DNA from: Rhodobiaceae bacterium
GTDB taxonomy: Bacteria > Pseudomonadota > Alphaproteobacteria > Parvibaculales > Parvibaculaceae
Assembly: GCA_021404525.1 (NCBI GenBank)
Contig: JAAWWE010000011.1
Coordinates: 51,319-115,318 of the forward strand
Length of the DNA: 64,000 bases
Direction of reading: 5' to 3'
This document shows positions 55,925 through 64,000 of the stretch, in pieces; position 1 is the stretch's first letter, and every line of letters begins with the position of its first letter. Below the pieces are notes generated by a model. That model searched no databases, was not told the DNA's origin, and was given only the letters and a program-made list of their open reading frames with translations. The position numbers and the translations under genes are program-made.

Positions 55925-56230
55925 TCACCAACTTGACTTGACTAAGCCGGGGATCAGGCCCTTGGAGCCCAGTTCCCGAAGCGCGATACGCGACATTTTC
56001 AGCTTGCGATAGTAGGCCCGTGGACGGCCGCTGACTTCGCAACGGTTGCGCACGCGGGTCTTGGACGAATTGCGTGGCAACTCAGCGAGTTTCAAGCGAG
56101 CCTTAAAGCGCTCTTCAACCGTCAGAGATTTGTCATCCGCAATCGCTTTGAGCGCTGCACGCTTGTTTGCGTACTTAGCGACCAATTTGCGTTTCTTCTG
56201 GTCTTTTAGAACGCTGCTTTTCTTAGCCAT
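55925..56230 (-). CDS. rpsN: Ribosomal protein S14 (zinc-independent type)
   Basis: The 101-residue long form has no CxxC pairs; only one Cys is present, in [18 protein letters not shown]. It is therefore the zinc-independent version. It ends [23 protein letters not shown]. Positioned between rplE and rpsH. Confidence 0.98.
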   Translation of the reverse strand: MAKKSSVLKDQKKRKLVAKYANKRAALKAIADDKSLTVEERFKARLKLAELPRNSSKTRVRNRCEVSGRPRAYYRKLKMSRIALRELGSKGLIPGLVKSSW

Positions 56231-56272
56231 TCTTACCTCCGGTGTTCCCGCGCATCTTGCACGGGCTAACCA

Positions 56273-56833
56273 TTAATCTTGCGCTGCGAACGGGAAGTTG
56301 ATGCCCTTGAGCAATTCCCGCGCTTCGTCATCTGTCTTTGCCGTCGTACAGACAACAACGTCCATACCCCAAACTTCGTCGACCTTGTCATAGTCGATCT
56401 CCGGGAACACGATGTGCTCTTTCAAGCCCATTGCGTAGTTACCATTCCCGTCAAAGCTCTTATCGTTCAGTCCGCGAAAGTCACGAACCCGCGGCAGAGC
56501 CACAGTGACTAGACGATCGAGAAACTCAAACATGCGGTCCTTGCGAAGGGTTACTTTGCAACCGATGTTCATATCTTCACGAAGCTTAAAACCCGCGATT
56601 GATGTCTTCGCTTTTGTCGCGACGGCCTTCTGACCCGCGATCAGACCAAGGTCTTCCAGCGCTGACTTAATCTTCTTAGAGTCGCCAACTGCTTCGCCGA
56701 CACCCATATTCAGAACAACTTTGTCCAGCTTAGGCACCATCATATTGTTGGTGTAGTTGAACTTCTCCTGAAGCGCAGGCCGCACTTTATCGTTGTAAAC
56801 GCCTTTGAGGCGGGGTTGATATCCCTCAGCCAT
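56273..56833 (-). CDS. rplE: Ribosomal protein L5
   Basis: 5S rRNA-binding protein of 186 residues: [57 protein letters not shown] and [20 protein letters not shown]. The start overlaps the rplX stop by eight bases, which suggests coupled translation. Confidence 0.99.
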   Translation of the reverse strand: MAEGYQPRLKGVYNDKVRPALQEKFNYTNNMMVPKLDKVVLNMGVGEAVGDSKKIKSALEDLGLIAGQKAVATKAKTSIAGFKLREDMNIGCKVTLRKDRMFEFLDRLVTVALPRVRDFRGLNDKSFDGNGNYAMGLKEHIVFPEIDYDKVDEVWGMDVVVCTTAKTDDEARELLKGINFPFAAQD

Positions 56834-57143
56834 CGATCACTTCTCCTGATGCTTTGGCGACGCGCACTTTTTTGCCGTCTTCCAAAACCTTGAAACCTAC
56901 GCGGGTCGCTTCACCCGACTTAGGGTCGACATACGCAACATTCGACAGGTCGAGCTTCGCTTCACGTGTCGCAATGCCACCAGCACTGGTCTGTGTCTGA
57001 CGCTCATGGCGCTTCACAAGGTTCACACCCTGAACTAGAACCCGGCCTTCCTGCGGGAAGACACCGAGCACTTCGCCCTGTTTTCCCTTGTCCTTGCCGG
57101 CCAACACGATGACCTTGTCACCCTTTTTAATCTTCGCAGCCAT
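56826..57143 (-). CDS. rplX: Ribosomal protein L24
   Basis: An assembly-initiator protein of 105 residues with [43 protein letters not shown] (KOW motif) and [20 protein letters not shown]. Its ATG shares one base with the rplN stop (TGATG). Confidence 0.98.
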   Translation of the reverse strand: MAAKIKKGDKVIVLAGKDKGKQGEVLGVFPQEGRVLVQGVNLVKRHERQTQTSAGGIATREAKLDLSNVAYVDPKSGEATRVGFKVLEDGKKVRVAKASGEVIDG

Positions 57144-57511
57144 CAGATCACCTCCGGTGCGAGGGAAACGATTTTCATGTGGTTCTTCGCACGCAGCTCG
57201 CGAGTGACAGGGCCGAAAATACGGGTCCCTACTGGTTCACCCTGTGCGTTGATCAGGACAGCTGCATTTCCGTCAAACCGGATGGTGCTGCCGTCAGCGC
57301 GGTGAATGTCTTTCGCAGTACGTACGACGACAGCCTTCATGACGTCGCCCTTCTTTACACGACCCCGGGGGATCGCTTCTTTTACGCTGACCACGATGAT
57401 GTCGCCTACAGAAGCGTATTTACGCTTCGAGCCGCCCAACACCTTGATGCACTGAACGCGTTTTGCGCCTGAATTGTCAGCGACGCCCAGATTTGTTTGC
57501 ATCTGAATCAT
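57143..57511 (-). CDS. rplN: Ribosomal protein L14
   Basis: ATG 57511 gives [33 protein letters not shown], the standard N terminus. The track adds 24 residues that would overlap rpsQ. It ends [24 protein letters not shown]. Confidence 0.98.
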   Translation of the reverse strand: MIQMQTNLGVADNSGAKRVQCIKVLGGSKRKYASVGDIIVVSVKEAIPRGRVKKGDVMKAVVVRTAKDIHRADGSTIRFDGNAAVLINAQGEPVGTRIFGPVTRELRAKNHMKIVSLAPEVI

Positions 57512-57555
57512 GGCTAAATGCCCGTTCTCACTGGGTAGAAACCAAGTCTTGCGAC

Positions 57556-57792
57556 TTAAGCTTCGTTCCCGATTACTTCCCAAGTCTTATTCTTTGATAC
57601 CGGCCGGCATTCCCGGATCGATACCATCTCACCCACCTTGTGAGAGTTGCTCTCATCGTGTGCGTGGTATTTCTTCGACCGACGAACGGTCTTCTTCAGC
57701 AGTGGATCTGTGAAGCGGCGCTCGACCTTGACCACAATGGTCTTGTCGTTTTTGTCGCTTACTACGACGCCCTGCAAAATTCGCTTTGGCAT
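57556..57792 (-). CDS. rpsQ: Ribosomal protein S17
   Basis: 78 residues: [47 protein letters not shown], then [20 protein letters not shown], the S17 core. Located between rpmC and rplN. Confidence 0.98.
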   Translation of the reverse strand: MPKRILQGVVVSDKNDKTIVVKVERRFTDPLLKKTVRRSKKYHAHDESNSHKVGEMVSIRECRPVSKNKTWEVIGNEA

Positions 57793-57802
57793 GATCGAAC
57801 CC

Positions 57803-58003
57803 TTACTTAGCGGCTTGGGCTACGAGCGACTGCTGGATCGTCATGATCCGGGCAATGTCGCGGCGAACCTGCCGAATGCGCGCCGTATTTTCCAACTGAC
57901 CACTTGCAGCCTGGAAGCGCAGGTTGAACTGCTCCTTCTTCAGCTTCACAATCTCGTCGTCGAGTTGATCCGGCGTCATATCTCTAATCTCACTGGCCTT
58001 CAT
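57803..58003 (-). CDS. rpmC: Ribosomal protein L29
   Basis: 66 residues in two helices: [53 protein letters not shown]. It lies at the tunnel exit, where trigger factor and SRP dock. Confidence 0.98.
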   Translation of the reverse strand: MKASEIRDMTPDQLDDEIVKLKKEQFNLRFQAASGQLENTARIRQVRRDIARIMTIQQSLVAQAAK

Positions 58004-58040
58004 GGCCTCATCCTCTTCTCAACCGTGGAGCGTAATGCTC

Positions 58041-58460
58041 TTAAGCCTGGTCGCCAGGTCGCGTTACAAACCGTGTCTTGATCGGAAGCTTCGCTGCACC
58101 AAGCCGCAATGCTTCCTCAGCGATGTCGTGTGGCACGCCATCAATCTCGAACATGATCCGACCGGGCTTTACGCGGGCCGCCCAATATTCTGGCGTACCC
58201 TTACCTTTACCCATCCGAACTTCAGTCGGCTTCTTTGAGACCGGAACATCCGGAAAAATCCGGATCCACACACGACCAGCACGCTTCATGTGACGCGTGA
58301 TGGCACGACGGGCGGCTTCGATCTGCCGAGCAGTTACCCGCTCTGGCTCAAGAGCCTTTAGGCCGTAAGCGCCAAAATTGAGCGCGGTACCACCTTTAGC
58401 TGTTCCCTTAATCCGGCCCTTATGAGCCTTGCGGAACTTTGTACGTTTCGGTTGCAGCAT
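58041..58460 (-). CDS. rplP: Ribosomal protein L16
   Basis: 139 residues: [71 protein letters not shown], then [23 protein letters not shown]. Organises the tRNA A site of the large subunit. Confidence 0.99.
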   Translation of the reverse strand: MLQPKRTKFRKAHKGRIKGTAKGGTALNFGAYGLKALEPERVTARQIEAARRAITRHMKRAGRVWIRIFPDVPVSKKPTEVRMGKGKGTPEYWAARVKPGRIMFEIDGVPHDIAEEALRLGAAKLPIKTRFVTRPGDQA

Positions 58461-58489
58461 CGTTTAACTCTCTTCGCTTGAGCGCTGGC

Positions 58490-59188
58490 TTATTTCGAGT
58501 CCCGACGGCGGTTATCACCACCACCTTCGAGGGCACGTCGTTCGTGAGCCATTGGATCGTGCTCAAGGATTTCACCTTTGAAAATCCAAACCTTGATGCC
58601 GCAAACCCCATAAGCTGTATGAGCGGAAGCAACGCCATAGTCGATGTCAGCGCGAAGCGTGTGAAGCGGCACACGGCCCTCGCGATACCATTCCGTCCGA
58701 GCAATCTCAGCACCACCAAGACGACCCGCGCAGTTGATCCGGATCCCGCCAGCGCCGAGGCGCATAGCAGACTGGACCGCCCGCTTCATTGCCCGGCGGA
58801 ACGCCACACGGCGCTCAAGCTGCTGAGCAATGTTTTCCGCAACCAGGGTCGCGTCAATCTCAGGCTTACGAACTTCAACAATGTTCAGGTGAACTTCGGA
58901 GTCCGTCATCGTGCCGATTTTGCGGCGCAACTTTTCGATATCCGCACCCTTCTTACCGATCACCACACCAGGACGTGCTGAGTGGATTGCGACACGGCAT
59001 TTCTTGTGCGGACGCTCGATAACAATCTTGCTGACACCAGCCTGTTTCAGAGCTTTTTCAAGATACTTACGGATCTTGAGGTCTTCGTGCAGCAGGTCAC
59101 CATATTCGTGACGTCCAGCAAACCAGCGGGAGTCCCAAGTGCGGTTGATCCCAAGGCGCAGGCCAATTGGATTAACTTTCTGACCCAT
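58490..59188 (-). CDS. rpsC: Ribosomal protein S3
   Basis: The 232-residue protein starts [25 protein letters not shown], carries the KH domain with [16 protein letters not shown], and ends with the S3 C-terminal fold ([25 protein letters not shown]). Part of the mRNA entry helicase. It shares one base with rplV. Confidence 0.99.
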   Translation of the reverse strand: MGQKVNPIGLRLGINRTWDSRWFAGRHEYGDLLHEDLKIRKYLEKALKQAGVSKIVIERPHKKCRVAIHSARPGVVIGKKGADIEKLRRKIGTMTDSEVHLNIVEVRKPEIDATLVAENIAQQLERRVAFRRAMKRAVQSAMRLGAGGIRINCAGRLGGAEIARTEWYREGRVPLHTLRADIDYGVASAHTAYGVCGIKVWIFKGEILEHDPMAHERRALEGGGDNRRRDSK

Positions 59189-59568
59189 TAGGCTTTTTCC
59201 TCAACTTGGCGCACCACAATTGTGATCTCGCTGAAAGGCTTCATGATTTTGCCAACGCGACCGCGTGCACGGGGACGCCAGCGTTTCATCATCAGGTTCT
59301 TGCCGACATAAGCTTCCGACACGATGAGATCATCCACGTCCAGGTCGTGATTGTTCTCTGCGTTCGCGACGGCGCTTTCCAGCACCTTTTTAACGTCCTT
59401 GGCAATCCGCTTCGGCGAGAAAGAAAGGTCCGCGATCGCGCGCTCCACTTTCTGTCCCCGAATGGTCTGAGCGACAAGGTTGAGCTTCTGACCGCTGGTG
59501 CGGATCATACGGCCCTTTGCCATTGCCTCATTATCAGCCAGGCGCCGTGGTTGTGACGACTTCCCCAT
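59188..59568 (-). CDS. rplV: Ribosomal protein L22
   Basis: 126 residues: [52 protein letters not shown], then the tunnel loop region [27 protein letters not shown]. The N terminus could begin at MAKGRMI instead. Confidence 0.98.
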   Translation of the reverse strand: MGKSSQPRRLADNEAMAKGRMIRTSGQKLNLVAQTIRGQKVERAIADLSFSPKRIAKDVKKVLESAVANAENNHDLDVDDLIVSEAYVGKNLMMKRWRPRARGRVGKIMKPFSEITIVVRQVEEKA

Positions 59569-59571
59569 GGC

Positions 59572-59850
59572 TTACTTCCTTTTCGCTTTTTTGTCCGCAG
59601 CGTGACCGAAATAGGTCCGCGATGGAGCAAATTCACCGAACTTATGACCAACCATGTCCTCGGAAACATTCACCGGAACATGCTTCTGGCCGTTATGGAC
59701 GCCAAAAGTCAGGCCGACGAACTGAGGCAGGATCGTAGAGCGACGGCTCCAGATCTTGATCACTTCCTTACGACCCGACTCACGGGACGCTTCGGCTTTC
59801 TTCAGGATATATCCGTCAACAAACGGACCTTTCCAGACAGAACGTGTCAT
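59572..59850 (-). CDS. rpsS: Ribosomal protein S19
   Basis: 92 residues: [82 protein letters not shown]. Head protein contacting S13. Confidence 0.99.
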   Translation of the reverse strand: MTRSVWKGPFVDGYILKKAEASRESGRKEVIKIWSRRSTILPQFVGLTFGVHNGQKHVPVNVSEDMVGHKFGEFAPSRTYFGHAADKKAKRK

Positions 59851-59861
59851 GAGTTCTTACC

Positions 59862-60695
59862 TTACTTACGACGCTGGTGACGGCTGCGTACGATGTACTT
59901 ATCCGTCGATTTGTTTTTCCGAGTCCGCTTGCCCTTGGTTGGCTTACCCCAAGGCGTCACAGGATGACGACCACCCGAGGTCCGACCTTCACCACCACCA
60001 TGTGGGTGATCGACCGGGTTCATAGCCACACCGCGAACCGATGGACGTTTGCCGAGCCAGCGGTTACGACCCGCTTTAGCAAGCGTGATGTTTGATTGAT
60101 CCGGGTTCGACACAGCACCAATGCTGGCCATGCACTCGCCACGAATGAGACGCTGCTCACCCGATGACAGACGGACGATCGCGAAACCACCATCACGACC
60201 AACCAGCTGAACATATGTTCCGGCCGACCGTGCGATCTGAGCACCCTTACCTGGCTTCAGCTCCACATTGTGGATGATCGTGCCAACAGGAATGTTCTTC
60301 ATTGGCATCGCATTGCCGGGCTTCACGTCAGCGCGCTCAGCGGAGATCACCGTGTCACCCTCAGCCAGCCGCTGTGGCGCGATGATATAGGCCTGCTCGC
60401 CGTCTTCGTACTTGATCAGCGCGATGAAAGCTGTCCTGTTTGGATCATATTCCAGGCGTTCAACAACAGCTGGGATATCCCGCTTTGTCCGCTTGAAATC
60501 GATAATCCGATAAGTCCGCTTGTGACCACCACCCCGACGCCGTGCAGTGATGCGACCGTGATTGTTCCGGCCGCCTGACTTTGTCAGACCTTCAGTCAGC
60601 TTTTTGACTGGCTTACCGCTCCAAAGCGCCGACTTGTCGACGAGAACGAGGCCACGCTGTCCGGGGCTTGATGGTTTATATTGTTTTAGTGCCAT
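59862..60695 (-). CDS. rplB: Ribosomal protein L2
   Basis: The 277-residue protein is needed for subunit joining and the peptidyl-transferase centre. [31 protein letters not shown] and the C-terminal [31 protein letters not shown] with its conserved His are intact. Confidence 0.99.
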   Translation of the reverse strand: MALKQYKPSSPGQRGLVLVDKSALWSGKPVKKLTEGLTKSGGRNNHGRITARRRGGGHKRTYRIIDFKRTKRDIPAVVERLEYDPNRTAFIALIKYEDGEQAYIIAPQRLAEGDTVISAERADVKPGNAMPMKNIPVGTIIHNVELKPGKGAQIARSAGTYVQLVGRDGGFAIVRLSSGEQRLIRGECMASIGAVSNPDQSNITLAKAGRNRWLGKRPSVRGVAMNPVDHPHGGGEGRTSGGRHPVTPWGKPTKGKRTRKNKSTDKYIVRSRHQRRK

Positions 60696-60726
60696 AACGT
60701 CTCAGCTTTCGCTTTTGCTGCCGTCC

Positions 60727-61020
60727 TTAAAGACCGGTGCTCACATCAATGGAGTGACCGTCTTCAAGTGTCACAATTGCCTTTTTATAGTCGCCTTGCT
60801 TCCCGCTTACACCGCGAAAGCGCTTCAACTTACCCTGTTGGCGAAGCGTATTCACCGCTTTCACCTTCACGCTGAAAAGCTTCTCAACCGCTGCCTTCAC
60901 CTGAGGCTTTGTCGCATCAAGCGGCACCCGGAAAACAACCTGGTTATGCTCTGATGCCAAAGTCGACTTCTCGGTGATTACCGGAGAGAGGATGGCGTCG
61001 TAATGACGAGCTTCACTCAT
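60727..61020 (-). CDS. rplW: Ribosomal protein L23
   Basis: 97 residues: [64 protein letters not shown]. Docking site for trigger factor and SRP. It overlaps rplD by four bases. Confidence 0.98.
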   Translation of the reverse strand: MSEARHYDAILSPVITEKSTLASEHNQVVFRVPLDATKPQVKAAVEKLFSVKVKAVNTLRQQGKLKRFRGVSGKQGDYKKAIVTLEDGHSIDVSTGL

Positions 61021-61640
61021 TTGAACCGAGCCTCCAGGCCTTCCAGCGCTGCTTTGGTCAGAACCAAAGTGTCACGCCGCAAAATGTCATACACGTTGAT
61101 GCCCTGCACCGGCAGAACGTCAACTGATGGGATGTTACGAGACGCCATGGCGAACTTGTCGTCCACTTCAGACCCATCAATGATGAGAGCTGAGGTCAGG
61201 CCAAGCTTCGTCAGCGCACCGCGCAGAGCAGCGGTCTTGCCGTCTTTGGATTTCGCATCTTCCAGTACGATGAGCTTTTCAGCCTTCACCTTGCTAGAGA
61301 GCGCGTGTTTAAGAGCAAGAGCGCGCACTTTCTTCGGCATGTCGATCGCATGACTGCGAACAACTGGGCCAAACGCCTTACCACCACCACGGAACTGTGG
61401 AACTTTCTTATCGCCATGCCGCGCACCGCCGGTGCCCTTTTGACGATACATTTTCTTAGTCGTCCCCGTGATTTCTGACCGGCCTTTGGTTTTGTGCGTA
61501 CCAGCCTGGCGCTTTGCCAACTGGTAGTTCACCATCCGATGCAGCAAATCAGCACGAGGCTCCAGCGCGAACACGTCGTCCGGCAGGTCGACCGATCCGG
61601 CCTTTTTGGCCTCAAGTGTGGTCACGTCCGCCTTCATCAC
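61017..61640 (-). CDS. rplD: Ribosomal protein L4
   Basis: 207 residues with [68 protein letters not shown], the tunnel-loop region. In E. coli L4 represses the S10 operon. It is joined to rplC and rplW by four-base overlaps. Confidence 0.99.
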   Translation of the reverse strand: MMKADVTTLEAKKAGSVDLPDDVFALEPRADLLHRMVNYQLAKRQAGTHKTKGRSEITGTTKKMYRQKGTGGARHGDKKVPQFRGGGKAFGPVVRSHAIDMPKKVRALALKHALSSKVKAEKLIVLEDAKSKDGKTAALRGALTKLGLTSALIIDGSEVDDKFAMASRNIPSVDVLPVQGINVYDILRRDTLVLTKAALEGLEARFK

Positions 61641-62392
61641 GCGTCATCCTTCTGTTCGTCAGCCGCTGGGGCTTCTGCCTCAGCAGGTGCTTCCTCTGCA
61701 GCCGCTGGAGCTTCAGCAGCGGCCCGAATGGCAGCCGGCATCGGCACACCTTCAGGAAGAGGCTTCTTAACGGCGTCCCGAAGGAACACCCAACCACCTT
61801 TGGACCCTGGCACAGCGCCTTTGACCATGATCAGACCACGATCAACGTCGGTCTTCACAATCTCAAGGTTCTGCGTCGTTACGCGAACGGACCCCATCTG
61901 ACCGGCCATCTTCTTACCCTTGAAGACCTTGCCTGGATCCTGACACTGACCGGTAGAACCATGGCTACGGTGCGAAATCGAAACACCGTGAGACGCCCGA
62001 AGGCCGCCAAAGTTGTGCCGTTTCATCGCCCCGGCGAACCCTTTACCGATCGAAACGCCCGAAGCGTCGACCCGTTGGCCGGAGATGAAATGGTCAGCGG
62101 TGATTTCCGCACCCACGTCCAGCATATTGTCTTCGCTGACACGGAACTCAGCGAGTTTCCGCTTCGGCTCAACATGAGCCACTGCGAAGTGACCGCGTGC
62201 TGCACGGGTTGTGTTTTTCACTTTGGCTTTGCCCGCGCCCAATTGGACTGCTGAGTAGCCGTTCTTTTCTTCGGTTCTCTGAGCAACAACCTGACAATTG
62301 TCGAGGCGCAATACCGTCACAGGCACGTGCCGTCCCTCTTCAGTGAAGAGGCGGGTCATTCCCAGTTTTTGAACAATCACACCGGAACGCAT
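61637..62392 (-). CDS. rplC: Ribosomal protein L3 with Ala/Glu-rich tail
   Basis: I start at ATG 62392 ([28 protein letters not shown]), which has AAGGA ten bases upstream; the track begins at a TTG. The core ends near [21 protein letters not shown], which contains the usual final segment. A tail of about 35 residues rich in Ala and Glu follows ([20 protein letters not shown]). Such tails occur in other alphaproteobacterial L3. Confidence 0.97.
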   Translation of the reverse strand: MRSGVIVQKLGMTRLFTEEGRHVPVTVLRLDNCQVVAQRTEEKNGYSAVQLGAGKAKVKNTTRAARGHFAVAHVEPKRKLAEFRVSEDNMLDVGAEITADHFISGQRVDASGVSIGKGFAGAMKRHNFGGLRASHGVSISHRSHGSTGQCQDPGKVFKGKKMAGQMGSVRVTTQNLEIVKTDVDRGLIMVKGAVPGSKGGWVFLRDAVKKPLPEGVPMPAAIRAAAEAPAAAEEAPAEAEAPAADEQKDDA

Positions 62393-62432
62393 GGGTCCCA
62401 ATTCCTTTTATCGTTTGGAGACGAATGTCCCC

Positions 62433-62741
62433 TTAGAGCTTGATCTCAACATCGACACCGGCTGCCAGGTCGAGCTTCATAAGAGCATCAACCGTTTGCG
62501 GCGTTGGGTCGACTATGTCTAGAAGACGCTTATGTGTCCGAATTTCGAACTGTTCGCGGCTCTTCTTGTCGATGTGCGGTCCACGGAGCACGGTGAACTT
62601 TTCAAGCCGTGTCGGAAGTGGAATTGGGCCGCGCACATTTGCGCCAGTCCGTTTCGCGGTATTCACGATCTCCTTGGTCGAGTTGTCTAAGACACGATGG
62701 TCAAAGGCTTTCAACCGGATCCGAATATTTTGACTTTGCAT
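62433..62741 (-). CDS. rpsJ: Ribosomal protein S10 (NusE)
   Basis: 102 residues: [85 protein letters not shown]. It also serves in NusB-dependent antitermination. First gene of the S10 group. Confidence 0.99.
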   Translation of the reverse strand: MQSQNIRIRLKAFDHRVLDNSTKEIVNTAKRTGANVRGPIPLPTRLEKFTVLRGPHIDKKSREQFEIRTHKRLLDIVDPTPQTVDALMKLDLAAGVDVEIKL

Positions 62742-62772
62742 GTTCAGTCCTTACGCCCTGGGGCTAGAAGAA

Positions 62773-62800
62773 GGCGCGGCGTCAAAGTGGGCACCGCGCC
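62773..62800 (-). terminator. Possible attenuator or weak terminator between tuf and rpsJ
   Basis: GGCGCGG and CCGCGCC form a perfect seven-base stem with a 14-base loop, nine bases past the tuf stop. On the minus strand it is followed by TTCTTCT, which is a poor U tract, so read-through is likely. Confidence 0.4.
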
Positions 62801-62809
62801 CCTTAATCC

Positions 62810-64000
62810 TTACTCGATGATTGAGGATACGACGCCTGATCCGACGGTCCGTCCGCCTTCACGGATAGCGAAGCGCAGCTTCTCTTCCATGGCGATCGGG
62901 GCAATCAGCTCAACCTCAATTGCAACATTGTCTCCTGGCATCACCATTTCGGTGCCTTCAGGAAGGCTCACAACACCCGTCACGTCGGTCGTCCGGAAGT
63001 AGAACTGTGGACGATAGTTTGTGAAGAATGGTGTGTGACGACCACCCTCATCCTTCGTCAGGATGTAGGCTTCTGCCGTAAACTTCGTGTGAGGTGTGAT
63101 CGAACCAGGAGCACAAAGAACCTGGCCGCGCTCAACCTGCTCGCGGTCAACACCACGAAGCAGAGCACCGATATTGTCGCCGGCTTCACCGCTATCAAGC
63201 AGCTTGCGGAACATTTCAACACCCGTACAGGTCGTCTTCTGCGTGTCCTTGATGCCGACGATTTCAATCTCGTCACCAACATTGATCACACCGCGCTCAA
63301 CACGACCCGTCACAACCGTACCGCGACCTGAGATCGAGAACACGTCCTCAATCGGCATCAGGAACGGCTGGTCCTTCGGACGCTCTGGCTGTGGAATAGC
63401 TTCATCAACAGCTTCCATCAGCTTCAGGATGCTTTCTTTGCCGATATTGTCGTCACGGCCTTCAAGAGCAGCAAGAGCAGAACCTGGGATGATCGGAATA
63501 TCATCACCTGGGAAGCCATATTCGCTCAGAAGCTCACGCACTTCCATTTCAACAAGCTCAAGAAGCTCTTCATCATCAACCTGGTCAACCTTGTTGAGGT
63601 AAACAACAAGCGCTGGAACACCAACCTGACGGGCAAGAAGAATGTGCTCACGTGTCTGCGGCATCGGGCCATCAGCTGCGTTCACAACAAGGATGCCACC
63701 ATCCATCTGCGCTGCACCGGTGATCATGTTCTTCACATAGTCAGCGTGACCTGGGCAGTCCACGTGCGCGTAGTGACGGTTCGCCGTCTCATATTCAACG
63801 TGCGCAGTCGAGATCGTAATACCGCGCGCCTTCTCTTCTGGCGCTTTGTCGATATCTGCATAATCAGAAAAATCTGCCCCACCAGCTTCAGCTAGCACTT
63901 TCGTAATCGCCGCCGTCAGCGTCGTCTTACCGTGGTCAACGTGACCAATCGTGCCAATGTTACAGTGTGGCTTATTACGCTCGAATTTCTCTTTGGCCAT
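62810..64000 (-). CDS. tuf: Translation elongation factor Tu
   Basis: The GTPase that brings aminoacyl-tRNA to the ribosome. The 396-residue chain is complete and begins exactly at the right edge ([32 protein letters not shown]). The G motifs are [20 protein letters not shown] and [10 protein letters not shown], and domains II and III end [14 protein letters not shown]. Its promoter and the expected upstream fusA, rpsG and rpsL lie outside the window. Another tuf copy elsewhere is common in this class. Confidence 0.99.
   Translation of the reverse strand: MAKEKFERNKPHCNIGTIGHVDHGKTTLTAAITKVLAEAGGADFSDYADIDKAPEEKARGITISTAHVEYETANRHYAHVDCPGHADYVKNMITGAAQMDGGILVVNAADGPMPQTREHILLARQVGVPALVVYLNKVDQVDDEELLELVEMEVRELLSEYGFPGDDIPIIPGSALAALEGRDDNIGKESILKLMEAVDEAIPQPERPKDQPFLMPIEDVFSISGRGTVVTGRVERGVINVGDEIEIVGIKDTQKTTCTGVEMFRKLLDSGEAGDNIGALLRGVDREQVERGQVLCAPGSITPHTKFTAEAYILTKDEGGRHTPFFTNYRPQFYFRTTDVTGVVSLPEGTEMVMPGDNVAIEVELIAPIAMEEKLRFAIREGGRTVGSGVVSSIIE

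Noticed and set aside
1-64000. CRISPR arrays, insertion sequences, prophage or defence islands
   Set aside because: No regularly spaced repeats, transposase, integrase or phage genes were seen; all regions read as core chromosome.

Overview
The window reads as chromosomal core DNA of an alphaproteobacterium of the Rhizobiales/Parvibaculales type. The support is a set of families typical of that class: MipZ, EipB (DUF1849), DUF1489, an ATP12-type F1 chaperone, ClpS-ClpA, PccA/PccB, and an S10-spc-alpha ribosomal block with adk behind secY. I cannot name a genus from sequence alone. I see no insertion sequence, prophage, CRISPR array or rRNA. One tRNA (Leu, GAG) is present.

Layout. 0-8 kb: a partial eipB-like gene runs off the left edge. 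Its start codon overlaps that of a divergent 2-hydroxyacid dehydrogenase. Then follow a diguanylate cyclase, an agmatine-deiminase homologue that lacks its catalytic His and Cys, and a plus-strand run of RidA-like, FemAB-like, HIT, secreted beta-propeller and VOC genes. 8-16 kb: clpS and clpA, a D-Ala-D-Ala carboxypeptidase with a SPOR domain, a membrane J-protein overlapping a VWA protein, mipZ, and a secreted SH3 protein whose start may be CTG. 16-21 kb: a plus-strand operon of a glutamine-synthetase-like ligase, an aldehyde dehydrogenase, an iron alcohol dehydrogenase and panC. The first three fit a gamma-glutamyl route for an amino alcohol or polyamine.

21-31 kb is one minus-strand run: mgtE, a kelch protein, isovaleryl-CoA dehydrogenase, a thiolase, both methylcrotonyl-CoA carboxylase subunits (leucine catabolism), DUF1489, and three small two-helix membrane proteins. 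Two of the three small proteins are clear tandem paralogues and the third may be a distant one. tRNA-Leu sits upstream of mgtE behind a hairpin terminator.

31-46 kb: cysH with a siroheme-synthase gene, a lone FliN/SpoA-domain gene beside lipB, a secreted and membrane-anchored polymer-forming protein, the propionyl-CoA carboxylase pair pccB-pccA, and a tightly packed minus-strand operon rarA-crcB-rluC-HAD phosphatase-asmA-ATP12 that ends in a likely terminator. 46-49 kb: a divergent TetR/alpha-beta hydrolase pair with palindromes between them, and a DegP-type protease.

48.6-64 kb: the ribosomal superoperon on the minus strand, transcribed tuf - S10 genes - spc genes - secY - adk - rpsM - rpsK - rpoA - rplQ. 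It ends in a strong terminator. A near-consensus sigma-70 promoter lies between adk and rpsM and should give the alpha-operon genes their own transcript.

The best leads for something undescribed are the deiminase pseudoenzyme, the small membrane-protein array and the gamma-glutamyl operon. No obvious novel defence or mobile system is visible.
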